A stretch of 64,000 nucleotides of DNA from Botrytis cinerea B05.10 (lineage: Eukaryota > Ascomycota > Leotiomycetes > Helotiales > Sclerotiniaceae), in NCBI RefSeq assembly GCF_000143535.2, contig NC_037323.1, positions 1,984,001 to 2,048,000 on the forward strand, written 5' to 3'. The number at the start of each line of letters is the position of its first letter. The stretch's first letter is position 1. Below, in pieces: positions 20,550-32,122 of this stretch. Below the pieces are notes generated by a model. The model was given only the letters and a program-made list of their open reading frames with translations, did not search any database and was not told the origin of the DNA. The position numbers and the translations under genes were made by a program.

Positions 20550-23504
20550 ATGGCCGTTATGACCACCCAGCATTCAGAAGATCTAGCTTTGGAGCAAAAG
20601 GCAATACCCGTTCCATCATCTGATACGATGGCTTTGGATCTCAATATCAACGGGTAAGTCTTCTCTACCATATTTTCTCTTCTCAGTTTCCATGTTTTTT
20701 TTTCCTCATCTTTTTGTACACTTATATTTATCAATGAAAAATTATAGATCTTCTACTCGAGATGATACCAAAACTGAAGAACAACAAACAACCTCTGACA
20801 ATGAATTGAAAAAATCTCTCGCGCCCGAAGCCACCAATTCTGAATCTGCTGAAAACACCTCCACATTGAAGTCTGATGGAGACTTAAATGTAGAATCGCA
20901 TGCCATGAACAATTCCATTCCTCAATCCACATTAGCTGAATCGCATGCGCAAGATTCTCCCGAGAGTCAAAACGTATCTCAACTTCAAGACTCGAATACA
21001 ACAACTGCTTCCGATGAACCTCCAAAAGCAACCCAAGAACCAGAACGTACTGTATCCGATCTCCCCACACCAGCCGATTCAGTACCCGAGGCTGCCAACG
21101 ATACTTTCGCAACTACGGCTGTTCCACCTATTGTGGAAGCCCCTATGTCCGATCTGCGCGATGAAGTATCTCCACTTACTCAAGTACCGGAAACTACACG
21201 ACAACTCTCATTGCCAGCTTCAGAGAACAAAGCAGCAGAGTCATTGAGTTTGGAACGAGAGACTTCTGCGCCAATTCAAGAGACGAAAGCCGAAAGTGTT
21301 GACGGGATGAACCTCAGCTTCGATGCGCCTCGTCCCGATCTACCCCCATCATCTCCCAACAATGCACCGCCTTCTATTGACATGGATCTTTCTCCAAAGC
21401 CGGAGCAAGCAACTGCCAACTCGACCCAAGAATCCGCGGCTGCCAACCTTGGTACAAGTGATGTTGATATGACGGATGCGCCCGCACAACCACAGGCCAC
21501 AAAGGTTGCTCGTGAGCGAGAGGATGATGGCGAAGAAGAACCATTAGCCAAACGCACCAAGACCGAGGAAAGTGAGGAACCTCAAATCCCTTCGCACGTC
21601 GGCACCCCAGCTCCTGCGCAGAACGGAGTAACTACAAATGGTGTGTCGTCCTCCCATGGCAATGCGTCGCGCCCAATCACTCAACATGAGACCAAGGAGA
21701 TTGTTAAAATCATCAAAAATGTCATCAAGACCGCAGCTGGAAAGAATTTCAGAGCTCCAGTCGCAATTCTTTGGCCTGGGTTTGCAGATGCTTATGCACA
21801 AAAAGTCAAGAATGAGGTTGATCTGAGTGGCATGGAGAGGAAGATCAAGAATGGCGAATACCCTTCAATTCAAGCCATCAAAGATGATGCCGTGCTTCTC
21901 TACGAAAACGCCATTGCTTTCAATGGTCTTGATAATCCCATCACGGCCGCCGCTAATGATGTGAAGACATCGATTATCACCAAGCTAGGAAGTCTACCAC
22001 CTGAGCCACCAGCCCATGTTGCCAAAGCCCAGGTCAAGAAACCTAAGCGTCCCACGCCTTCTCTTGACACTGCCGCTCGCACTCCTGCTGCTAGAAGACC
22101 ATCTCGCGGATCCACTGGCGCTGCTGTACCAATGAGTGCCCCAGCCCCAACTTTTGCTCTTGATCCTGTCACCAGTACACCATTAATTCGTCGGGATTCA
22201 ACAAAAGATGGGAGGCCAAAGCGTGAAATTCATCCACCAAAGAACAAGGATTTACCTTACTCTTCTGCAAGACCTAAGAGCAAGAAGTATTCTGTCGAGC
22301 TCAAGTGGTGTGAAGAAACGTTGAATGAACTGAAGAAGCCAAAATACTTGGCATTCTCTGGCGCTTTCATGGATCCTGTTGACCCTGTCGCATTGCAAAT
22401 TCCCAATTACTTTACTGTCATCAAATCGCCCATGGATATCTCCACTGTTTCTGAAAAGTTACAAAATGGCGCCTACACGAGAGCGAAGGAGTTTGAACAA
22501 GATGTGAAACTCATTTTTCACAATTGCTACAAGTTCAATCCAGAAGGCAATCCCGTCCGTCTCATGGGTCGGCAGTTTGAAGATGTATTCAATGGACTAT
22601 TGGCTAGGAAGGATCGATGGATCGCTGATCATCAACCCGTTGCTGTGACTCCCGATAGGGATGAAGAGAGCGAGGAGGAAGAGGAGAGCGAAGATGAGCC
22701 AGAGCCCGCTCAAGAAGCATTGCAAGGTGCTGCTACGGCCCGACTTCTCTTCGAACAAGCCAAGCTTATTGATATGCTGTCAAAACCGGAATCCCCGGAT
22801 GCCATTGCCTTGCAGAGGAAAATTCTTACTTTCATTCAAGAAACCGCCGAAAAAGAAAAGGCGGCGGCAATTGCCAAGAAACCTAGCAAGAAATCCAAGC
22901 CCTCTAAACCGGCTAAGAAGGTTCCCACAACGAAAAAGAGCGCTACTGGACCTCCGAAGAAATCTGGAGGAGCTCGCAAAGAAAGATCCTTGGGAGTTCT
23001 TGAGAAGGAAGTTATTTCCCAAGGAATTGGCCAGTTACCCGATCACATTACTGCCGAAATCATGGAATTGGTCAAAGAAGCTCATCCAGAGATGGTGGTA
23101 AGTAAAACACTCTTGTATTCAAAGAATCTAAATTGGCTAACCTTGTGATTTAGGTCGAAGAAGATGGAACTATTGAAATGGAAATTGAATCGCTCCAAGT
23201 ACATCTTCTCTGGAAGATTTATGACAGTGTCGCCATTCATTCACCAGAAACCGTCGTCAATGTCAAGGCTCAGTATCAAGATAAAAAGGAAGAGCCTCGT
23301 GCGATTGCGAAACCTGTTCCAAAGAAGAAGAATAAGCCCATGACAAAAACCGAGCAAGAACGAAAAATCGCACTGCTCAGGGAAAAGGTTCAAGATTTTA
23401 AGAAAGGACCAGGATCAGCTTCTCAAGAACCCATTGAAAGCGTCGAGCAACATACACAAGACGAATCAAGTGGCGATGAGTCTTCAGATTCTGAAGAAGA
23501 GTAG
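20550..23504 (+). CDS. BDF1: BET-family double bromodomain chromatin protein (Bdf1-like), three exons
   Basis: Exons are 20550-20653, 20748-23097 and 23154-23504. Both introns (GTAAGT donors, TATAG and TTTAG acceptors) join in phase and give 934 residues. After a Ser/Thr/Glu-rich N-terminus and a KRTK-type basic patch come bromodomain 1 (about 348-435), bromodomain 2 (about 550-660, with IKSPMDISTVSEKL and NCYKFN), an acidic spacer, a Lys-rich region, the extra-terminal (ET) domain (about 780-860, spanning intron 2) and a Ser/Glu-rich tail. BET proteins bind acetylated histone H4 and help recruit TFIID and chromatin remodellers. Bromodomain 2 looks canonical. Bromodomain 1 is divergent: it keeps a Phe-Asn at the acetyl-lysine Asn position (AIAFNGLDN) but lacks the usual Pro-Met-Asp of the ZA loop. 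The first exon is short (34 codons). Confidence 0.92.
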
Positions 23505-25028
23505 TCTTATCTTGAATGAACCTCCATCCTGGTTAGCGAACTTGGGAGCTCGTATTTCACTGCCAAATATCGGTATTTGTTGCGACAACTCTTAAAAAAA
23601 TGGCCTTGTCAAAATGTACATTATCTTTCCCCCACACAATCACGGGCACGTTGTACAATACCAAAATTTTCCAAAACTCATTGACATCCCATTTGATATC
23701 ATGCCTTTCATTCATCGATTTGCAGACTTTATTCGAGTTTTCCACTTTCGAGGATCTGGTATTCAAAATGCCCTAAAGACTCGAAGAGGATCTGTCGATG
23801 TAGCACATGCTTTATGCACTCTTCAAACTATTCATGACATCAGGAATTGGGGAAAAAATGTGAGATGCGACGGAGGATTGGAGGACAGTAATTGAGTTTT
23901 GCTTTTTGATTTACACATGCTGCTAGTACCGCTTTCATGCGTGCTAATACCGAAACTTGATCGATCGTTGGTCAATTTACTCTTTTATTTTGATAGGATG
24001 GCCTTGATTTAGTTGCTTGATTACCTCGCGCACTTTGATTCATTGTTGTGGCGAGTGATGGAAGGGGGTGGTGGAAGGAAATGGTAATTGAGAGAGGTGA
24101 TTGGGATGAAGTGTACGATATCAAAGATGGGGTGGATAATTTCTTTTTGCGAATGTGCACGCAAGAAATGAATTATTTGGTGAAGAACGTAGGTGGTCTG
24201 ACGAGCGAAGGAAAGCAGATGTGATTCAGATGAATGCTAGGAGAGGAGTTATCAACAAAATATCAGATCAGCGAATTGAGTGAAAATGAAAGGAAGATTG
24301 AGCAAACATACATACCCGTTCTACTCACTTTACTTCGCGCCATGCGGGGGTGAGTAGTTGTAGGGAGTTTGATCAAACCTATCCCAATAAAAATCATTTT
24401 ACGAGGATGAACGGATACTTGCAAGAGTGTGATATGTTGTGATGACTCTTTGTTATGGTTAAGCTTTAGCATTCATTCTTTCCGTGATCTTTTTGTTATC
24501 ATTGCCTTCCTTATTCATATCACTAACAAATCTTCGTGAAACATGTACTTGGACGCCCTCCCTCCCCTCGTATTAATGAACGCAGTGGGCTGGCTCATCT
24601 CGCAGGGATGGTTCAGATCTATTTCGGGAATAGAGTGGTGGTGTTGGCACGTGCACGCACGCTTGAGAATGTGTCTTGCTTCGTTTTTAATCACTTTCTT
24701 CACCATCGGGTGCTTCATCCTCAACCAACTCAACTTGACGCTATATGACGATATGAACATGGCCAATTGAATTGAATTGAATTGAATGGAGTCATATGAT
24801 CAAAGCATTAGCCATCACAGTGTAGTTGCCAGTTTGCGAAAACGCGATCTGTCTGTGCGGGTGGCTATCGGAATCAAGGCCGTTCAAGAGCACGGAAACT
24901 CGTGATCTCTCCTGATTCTAAGTCCTGCCTGGAAGTCAAACTTGGAGAAATAGGGAATTACTATTTTATCACACCCAGAACATATCTCCCCGACTGGCTC
25001 GGTCTTTTGTTCGATAGGAGACAAGATT
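23505..25028. other. Intergenic region, nothing recognised
   Basis: Spacer between two plus-strand genes. It carries a short (AATTG)n run near 24766-24786. Frames of 60-90 codons on both strands overlap one another and show no domain. Confidence 0.45.
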
Positions 25029-27970
25029 ATGTCTTCAGCACCTAATCTACGCAGAAACGGCAAACGTCCTTCGTGTGAACCGTGTAGGATTGGGAAATTG
25101 GCTTGCGGGCATGAACAGCCATATTGTGGGAGATGTGTGAAGAGGGGATTCGAGGGGAGGTGTTGGTATCATCCTGCTCCTATGAGTCGAGGGAGGGTGG
25201 ATGGGGAGGGTAGGGAAGAGAGTGGAGATGGAGGAGGCGTAAAAAGGAGACGGACTGGTGGGAGCGTGGCAGGGAGTGGTGAAGAAAGAGAGGAATGGGG
25301 TGATGGAGATGCAGGAAGGGGAAGAGGAGGCTTGGATAGCTTGGCCAATGCTGCTTTCATGAGAGATGTAGAAAGAGGTGACGGTAGTGGGGAAAGTATA
25401 GATGCTGCCTCGAACAATTCAAACCACTCTCTCAACATCTCCAAGTCAACCACTTCCCAGAACAATTCTCTTGGCATGCTCACAGCCGAGGTGGAACCGC
25501 AAACCACAAACCCCACAAATAACGTCTACCGTTCCTCCCGCGGATGTAGGCCACCAACCCCAAATCTTCAATCACGTAAGCGTTCGTTTCCAAAATCTAT
25601 AAATCCAATGCCTGGGAAACCAACGATGCAAAATAATTGGAATGGGGCTAGTTACAAGAGGAGTAGACGATTTTGGGGACCCACAAGTTTTGGGGCTGTT
25701 TTTAGGGATGGTGATGGGAATGGGGAGGGGGGGGGATTGGAAACGGAAAGAGGAGGTGGAGAAGGCGATGAAAGTGGGAGTAGAGGAGAGACATTATCAG
25801 GTGGAATAGGAGGAATGTTGGATATTGGGGAGGATGGGAGGAAAAATCCCAGTTCGTGGCTTTTCGGCCCGCCGCTTGTGAGCCCTCATATATCATTCCA
25901 TTATTGCTTTTCGGAACCTAACCTTCTCAAAGCTAGGAAGAAATAGACCGACATCTTACACAATTCGTTGTGAAATGATCACCAAAGCGCTTTGGAACAT
26001 ACCCTCACTCTCAAGCTGTAATGAACTTCTAGAGCGGTATCAGTATCTCCTCGAACTTTCAGTCATACCCGAGTTCATGATCAAATATTTAATCTCGAGT
26101 ATCTATAATACATTTGGCTCAGTTCTAGCTGAGCCTCGTAGTAGAGAGAAGTTCATACCTTTCGTCGAAACATTGCTCAAGAATGAAGAAACACCACTAC
26201 CTTCGTCCCCGGACGATGGTATTGCATGGCTCGACACTTTCAGTGGGCCCAATATTCGGTTTGAATCTATGGGGCTCTTCTTTTGTTTCATAGGAAGAGC
26301 TTATCAGAGTCTGCTGGATGGAAATCCATTATTCCAGAAAGAGGAAAATCATGGAAGGAATAGAAGACAGACGGGTTGGAGAATGAATGAGTGTGCGGAT
26401 GTTATGGGGAAAATGTGTGAATGTACCGATACGGTAAATGAGATTGTGGTTGCATTTCGGGTGTCTATTTATGCATTGGAGGGTTCAGTGATGGGGGATG
26501 AGAGTATGTTCCTTTTCTCCTAAATTTCACAGACACAGCCATGGTCACACTTGTTTCAGAAGATGAGCTAACACAACACTCAAAAATTAAGGCTATAGTA
26601 ATCTCAACCGACATGGAAGCATGGTAACATCAGCGTGTGCTATTGGACTCCACCGTCTTCCCCATCTCCCTCCTCACCTTCTCACCACAGCTGCCGAATA
26701 CAAACGTCGAGTATTCGCTTCCGTTTACATCATGGACAAATATTGCTCAGCTCTCATTGGCACACCGCCTGGCATTTCTCGTCTCTATTGTCGTCTCCAA
26801 ATGCCTTCCGATCTCTCAGAAACAGAATTATTCCTTCCCCGTACCCAAATGCAACAAGCGATAGCTGCCTGTGATGAGCAAGGGTGGAATGTAAAACGTG
26901 AAATCTATTGCGGTACTTGCTATAGAGCTAACTTAGAAATATACATGATCAAAGAAGAGATATTGGAAGGAGCTTTGGGGGTGGATGTGCAGGTTAGTCG
27001 TGAACGCATAGATTCTCTTCTTTCTCGTACTTCCTCATCATACCTGAATCAACCACCTTGGATCCAGTTTAATCCATCAGCGACGGGAAGGGTATTATTT
27101 GTACAATTAAGTATCTCATTAGAAGCGCTACAAAATACTTTTTTGTTATACAGACTTGCAGTGGCAAATCGTCTAGAAGGAAATTATATTCAGGGGTTAC
27201 TGGACACGGCTCTGGAAATGTTGGAAAAGATGATTATGATGTGGGAGAAGAGGGATGTGATGGTTGGGTTTGAATTCTGTTTCGATTGGTTCATTACTAT
27301 CTATGGAATTCCAGCGGCAGGTGTAATTTGCGTGGAGTTGCTAAAAAGAATGGGTGGAAGTTCCACCTCTGCTTCTGGCTCTGAAGCGAGGAAAATGGGG
27401 ACTCAAGAAAGAGCAAAGGCGAAGTTTCCGAAAAGCACGGCGATTCAAAAATTGACGCTCTTTGGTGCATTTTTGGATTGGGTGAGAGATACAGATGGGA
27501 ATTATGCGTTGTTGAGGAGGGTGAGGGGCGTGGTGGGACGTGTTTTGAAGTGGGTTCTCGATGGGGGGGATGTTAATAGAGAGGTGGAAAGGGAGAAGGA
27601 GAAAAGCAACTCTAGCCAAGAGGACCCTTCTAGGATGGCTCAAAGCACATTTGATTCAACACAAGTTCCAACTCAAGGATCTGTAAATGATGACGTGGGG
27701 ATTGGAAATGGAATAACAGCCGAGGGACCTCAAGGATGGGAAAACACAAGTGTTAATTTCATGCCGCACCTTGGGCATACAGGGCAGGCGGTTTTAGATG
27801 ATAATTTTACAGCGAGTCTAGATTTCAATGCTGGATTAGAATCGCTAGATGGAATAGGGATGGAGGAGATGTGGGGACAAGTTGATTGGTTAAATGCGGG
27901 GGATTGGACTGGGGGTGTTGGGATGGGAGGTACGGGGAATGGGAACGAGGGATTTGGCTTTGGATTTTAG
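25029..27970 (+). CDS. Zn2Cys6 (Gal4-type) transcription factor, three exons
   Basis: Exons are 25029-25877, 25933-26503 and 26592-27970. The 55-nt and 88-nt introns (donors GTGAGC and GTATGT, acceptors CAAAG and TTAAG) join in phase and give 932 residues. The binuclear zinc cluster is at residues 16-45, with Cys at 16, 19, 26, 33, 36 and 45. A long low-complexity Gly/Ser/Arg-rich region follows, then a conserved motif around the first splice (PTSFGAVF; RPTSYTIRCEM). The fungal-specific transcription factor domain begins there and spans exons 2-3 (YSNLNRHGSMVTSA; ALIGTPPGIS). The C-terminus is Gly/Asn/Trp-rich and acidic, a plausible activation region. The target pathway cannot be told: the flanking genes do not form an obvious biosynthetic cluster. 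Confidence 0.85.
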
Positions 27971-28506
27971 GGCTGGTGGTACTTGGTACGGTACTTGGAA
28001 ACTTAATTGGAAATATTGGCAACAAACTGTTAGAGGTACGGCGATACAGTGGCACGGCGATACAATGACACGGCAAAAATTCAGCAATAAAGCCTACGGT
28101 ACGGTGGAAAGGATTTGGGAGGTTTTGATTAGATTTCAAGACTTATCTTCGTCAGATCTGATACGGTGTACGGCAATTTTGACAGAAATGACTTGTTTGG
28201 ATGAACTGGTATGAAGTTATATTGCTTTGATAACGCTAGTACGGTAGATGGAGACTTTCTCTGCCGTATTGATGGTCTGAATACGTCTTGGCTGTTTGGA
28301 CGACGGATGAGCTAAGTTATATAAGTTCTACAATTCTCCTGGAAATCTTACTCCTCCATCATCACACATTTCGACACAAAACAATCCAGACAATACTTAC
28401 GACTTGCACCCTCAAAGAACATACTCAAAGACATCTTCCGTCTTTTCCATTTCGAAGATCCAATACATCGTCGATACCCATTAACAAAATTTCACTTAAC
28501 AACATC
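27971..28506. other. Intergenic region with ACGG-rich short repeats
   Basis: The spacer just after the transcription factor has scattered copies of TACGGTAC and TACGGCGATACA-like words (28000-28060, 28095-28110, 28160-28175, 28240-28250). The last 150 bp, AC-rich and without ATG, is probably the leader of the next gene. Confidence 0.4.
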
Positions 28507-29475
28507 ATGTTCTCTTCAAGCAGCGGTTCAAAATCCTTCACCAGGTTTCCTGAACTACCCCTTGAACTCCAACGCTTGGTGTGGAAATTCGCATCTTTTG
28601 AACGCCGCCATGTACCGGTAGCTGTGAAGAACCAGTATTCTCTAAGTCGACAAGTCACTGGAGAAAATAAATCTAAACAACTTGTTAGATTTAGATCCGA
28701 TACTCCCATTCCCACACTATTTAGTGTTTGTCGAGAGTCGAGATTAGAATCAAAGAAACATTACAAGAAAGCCCTTGTAGCCGAGCACGACTTTCTTTTC
28801 TTTTCTATTGGCTTGATTCCTCGATTCTACATCAATGCCGTTTCCGATGTCATTTGTCCCGTTGGCGACGTATTCGGCCATACCACCATTATCCTCATCG
28901 CCGCGATGCACAAAGCACAATGCCAAAATATCGCACTCGACCAATCGCAATGGGGCGAGCTAGTTGATGATTTCGAAGGACCATCCAATGTCAATCAATG
29001 GATGTGCAGTACCGTGCGTCCTCCTCACTCGCTTAAATCAATCACTTTCTACAGGGGAGCAGGCTATGGCACACCGTATAAAGATGGATCTCGAGGCTTT
29101 CCTCACAATATCGCTTCAGTGGATTGGAACACCACCCTAAAGAAAGATAAATGCACTCTCGGTTTCATGATCACAGACCTCCACAGAGCCATCACGAGAT
29201 ATCGAGATTTAATCCCAAAATTGGTCCAAGATCGCCACAATATTGAACAGGGTCTGATGCCTCCACCCACACATCCATTATTAACACGACTACCCATTTT
29301 CCATGACCTCTCGACAAAGGTTCTAGAAGAGTGGACACCGCCCAAGATGTCGCTGCTAATGCATGGGGTTCCAGATTCGCTGAGTTGCATTTTGACATCG
29401 AAGAATCCGTTTGAGTCTTGGCATTGTGGGGTTAGGCGGTGTCCGGATTGCACGTCGGATATGTATATGCCGTGA
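28507..29475 (+). CDS. 2EXR-domain protein, array copy 1
   Basis: A 322-residue frame starts at ATG 28507, just before the domain; the in-frame extension upstream is not supported. The 2EXR motif is at about residues 13-40 (FPELPLELQRLVWKFA, then RRHVPVAV). PTLFSVCRESRLESKKHY, a YIN-x3-DVICPV motif and a C-terminal LP-x-FHDL segment follow. 2EXR proteins are abundant, uncharacterised fungal proteins with no known enzymatic role. Compared with the other members here, the central motif keeps the CPV part and the tail adds a Cys pattern (C-x3-RRC-x2-C). It is the left-most of eight copies spread over 19 kb. Substrates and partners are unknown. Confidence 0.75.
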   Translation: MFSSSSGSKSFTRFPELPLELQRLVWKFASFERRHVPVAVKNQYSLSRQVTGENKSKQLVRFRSDTPIPTLFSVCRESRLESKKHYKKALVAEHDFLFFSIGLIPRFYINAVSDVICPVGDVFGHTTIILIAAMHKAQCQNIALDQSQWGELVDDFEGPSNVNQWMCSTVRPPHSLKSITFYRGAGYGTPYKDGSRGFPHNIASVDWNTTLKKDKCTLGFMITDLHRAITRYRDLIPKLVQDRHNIEQGLMPPPTHPLLTRLPIFHDLSTKVLEEWTPPKMSLLMHGVPDSLSCILTSKNPFESWHCGVRRCPDCTSDMYMP

Positions 29476-30101
29476 GGGATTGCTTGTTGGCGGGGGACTG
29501 GGAGGGAGGAAGTTGGGGGGTTGAATCTGGATGTTTGCGAGGTTTGGCTGATTGGGTAGGAGGGGAGTACTCGGTATTTTAGGCAAATATGTTTCTTGGT
29601 TTGCTTTGGGATGGGGGATTGGTGGGTGATTAGGAAGGGGGGGGGGGGCGGGAGGGAGGGTAGTAGATAGATTAACAACAACTCAATAGATATTATTATC
29701 AAAATATTAAAGTCTATTGAATGTTAATTAGTGATGAGTACTAAATTCTAGAATTCTTACATCACATAATTCTTTATCATAATATCCACACGTATTATAC
29801 TAATAATATATCTTAATATCTACAATCTTCATCATTTTCTTCCGCGGTATGGAAGAGTATTTTGAGAAGTATCACGTGAAAAGTATTGGTGTTACATTAC
29901 ATTGCACACAAGATCAAATGCGGACACATGCAGACGCGCCTCGGTGGAACAGCACAACGACAATCTTTGAAATAAAAAAAATGAAATGATTGTATCATCG
30001 ATTTTCTAAATACTTTCATGATTTATGTATACGTACATACATACATACATACATACATACATACATACATACATACATACATACATACATACATACATAC
30101 A

Positions 30102-30135
<34 letters not shown>

Positions 30136-30271
30136 CTATTTAAAATCTCACACCCGATACTAGCAATTGGAACTATACAATATGCCACCCACACCTTGCG
30201 ATCAACATATATTTCGGTTTAATAATCCGTCCACGCATCTATCCACCCCTCCATCCACCCATCCACACATC
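29476..30271. other. Intergenic region
   Basis: AT-rich spacer with a G-run at 29639-29648, a CACGTG at 29874-29879 and the long ACAT microsatellite. No gene supported. Confidence 0.5.
30034..30131. repeat. Microsatellite (ACAT)n, about 24 copies
   Basis: Almost uninterrupted tetranucleotide run. It gives artefactual YIHT and YVCM frames on the two strands. It ends about 140 bp upstream of the small membrane protein gene. Confidence 0.95.
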
Positions 30272-30766
30272 ATGGACTCACTCCCCAATTTCCCACAGCG
30301 TCCCTTCGCCGTCGCATTCATGGCACTGCCGATTCTGTATGTCATATGGTTGATCGTCTCCATGGTGCTTCTTTGGGCATCACCGGTTATTATATCGTCC
30401 TTTGCGGTTACGATGGCTATCGTGAAGGCGTTTATGTGGGGTGTGATTTGGATACTTGTGGTTGTGTATTTGGTGATGAAGATTGCGGAGGTTTATTTGA
30501 GGTTGTCGCTGAGGAGAACTGTGGGTGTTGCGCCTGAGGTGGCGATGATGATTGCCGAGGTTTGTTTGAGGTTGTCGCCGGGGGGGAATGGGGCTGCTGG
30601 GTTTGGGATGGTGAATGAGGCGATGGGGTTTGTTGATTGGTTGAATGTTGAGACTGCTGGGTTTGGGATGATGAATGATGCGATGGGGTTTGTTGATTGG
30701 TTGAATGTTGAGACTGCTGTGATAGCATTTATTGATTGGGTGGGAGGGAATTTAGATTTTATGTAG
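30272..30766 (+). CDS. Small membrane protein with tandem 20-residue repeats
   Basis: From the ATG at 30272 the frame gives 164 residues. Hydrophobic segments at about 14-36 (VAFMALPILYVIWLIVSMVLL) and 38-70 are likely membrane helices. A longer frame reaching upstream runs through AC-rich leader and is not favoured. The C-terminal half is repetitive: IAEVYLRLS recurs as IAEVCLRLS about 23 residues later, then two near-identical 20-residue units contain MGFVDWLNVETA, followed by a partial third (AFIDWVGG). The function is unknown and no family is recognised. The strong 60-nt repeats suggest recent slippage. It lies inside the 2EXR array but is unrelated to it. Confidence 0.45.
   Translation: MDSLPNFPQRPFAVAFMALPILYVIWLIVSMVLLWASPVIISSFAVTMAIVKAFMWGVIWILVVVYLVMKIAEVYLRLSLRRTVGVAPEVAMMIAEVCLRLSPGGNGAAGFGMVNEAMGFVDWLNVETAGFGMMNDAMGFVDWLNVETAVIAFIDWVGGNLDFM
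30601..30720 (+). repeat. Two 60-bp in-frame tandem repeats
   Basis: Units 30601-30660 and 30661-30720 match at 57 of 60 positions (differences at 30611/30671, 30619/30679 and 30660/30720). They lie inside the membrane protein gene and keep its frame. Confidence 0.9.
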
Positions 30767-32122
30767 CTGTGTAGAGAGCGGGTGGGATGATGAATGGAGA
30801 CTGGAGTTGTTTGGGGAAGGGAAGATTAGGTGTGGAGATTTTTGGGATGGGTAGGAGGAGGGAGCTTGGAAGATGAAGATGTGAAGAGGAATAGGAAATG
30901 GGAAGTGAATAGATCATGATCATGAATAAGGGTTGTTGGGAATGAAGGACTCAGCTAGGTGGAAGTGCTATCGAGATCGAGACTACTTGATCTTTGATAC
31001 TGTGCTATGCTATGAAAAAGGGATATGTTGTGGAAGGAAGTGAGATGACAGCCGTCATTTGCATCTTCTGGATAACAATGCTTCAAATGAGGGGATTGTC
31101 TTATATATCGGACTCTCCCAGGAGTTGAGGGTCGTATCGTATCTTGTGTGCGATGATAACCGTATGCTACATGTATGTATGTAAGTTATCGCGGCAAATC
31201 CACCCTCGACAGTATTAATGGGTGAGGTGCGGGGAAACTAATAATAATTGTTGATAAACTTGACTACTCATTAATCGCAAATTCAATCTTATTGCATGGA
31301 AGTAGTGAAATCATCAGATACCTGGAGAAAGTCTTTCAAATCGATTTATAAATGAAAATCATGTAATGTTTTCCGGTTTGAATACTCGAATACTTTATAA
31401 TAATTATCACTTAAAGAACAGGATGGTGACTCCAGATAAGCGAAATAACTAACTGGAATTTAGAATTTCAATTTTTGTATAAAATTTAATTCTATATAAG
31501 ATTTCGAATAATCGAAATCTGAAATTTTATTGTATAATTACAGATTTTATATATCTTTATGTAATTGATTTAATATCTCTAATTAATTCATGAGATAATG
31601 GTACTCAATTCTGGCCTCTTATTATGCTTACATAGAGGTGGTAATAGTTGTGAATGTGGGGTCAGCAAAGGAATGTCACGTGAATGGTCTAGATTCAACA
31701 GCAACCACTCCGTTTCTCCGATTGGTCAAGTGTATGTATATGTAAGCCCGACTATAACATGTCGACCTCACCTCTTGGCACTGTTACCTGGCCTTGAAAA
31801 GATTCTGCTCGAGAATACATCATTCATCTCTGAACTATCAAATCGACAAGATCAATACCTCAAACCTGTCATACTCGACATAGAACCAAAGAAAGTGAAG
31901 GGATGGTACTCCGTTCGGCCACACCTGTCTAAGAATTCATCAATGCTTCAGGGGGCCGGCATCATCTAAGACTCCGACTCGATTTTACATCAATCAGGCT
32001 TCTCAGTAGTCCGAACTACAGTTTTATTGCAGAGCGCTTCATATCTCTGTATCAATCTAGAGCATACGGTCTCTTGAAACATCGACTTGTATTCAAGTAC
32101 TTAAATTCAAATCTGATCTGCC
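30767..32122. other. Intergenic region upstream of 2EXR copy 2
   Basis: AT-rich spacer. A 123-codon frame at 31598-31969 (plus) has no recognisable domain and is not annotated as a gene. A CACGTG lies at 31677-31682, about 440 bp before the next start. Confidence 0.4.

Noticed and set aside
30025..30222. Open frames made of YIHT / YVCM repeats on both strands
   Set aside because: They are translations of the ACAT microsatellite, not genes.
30432..30728. Minus-strand Gln/Ser/Pro-rich frame opposite the small membrane protein
   Set aside because: Low-complexity antisense shadow of the 60-bp repeats. The plus frame has membrane helices and is favoured, though neither is proven.
31598..31969. 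123-codon plus-strand frame upstream of the second 2EXR gene
   Set aside because: No domain, and it lies in the likely promoter or leader region; could be chance.
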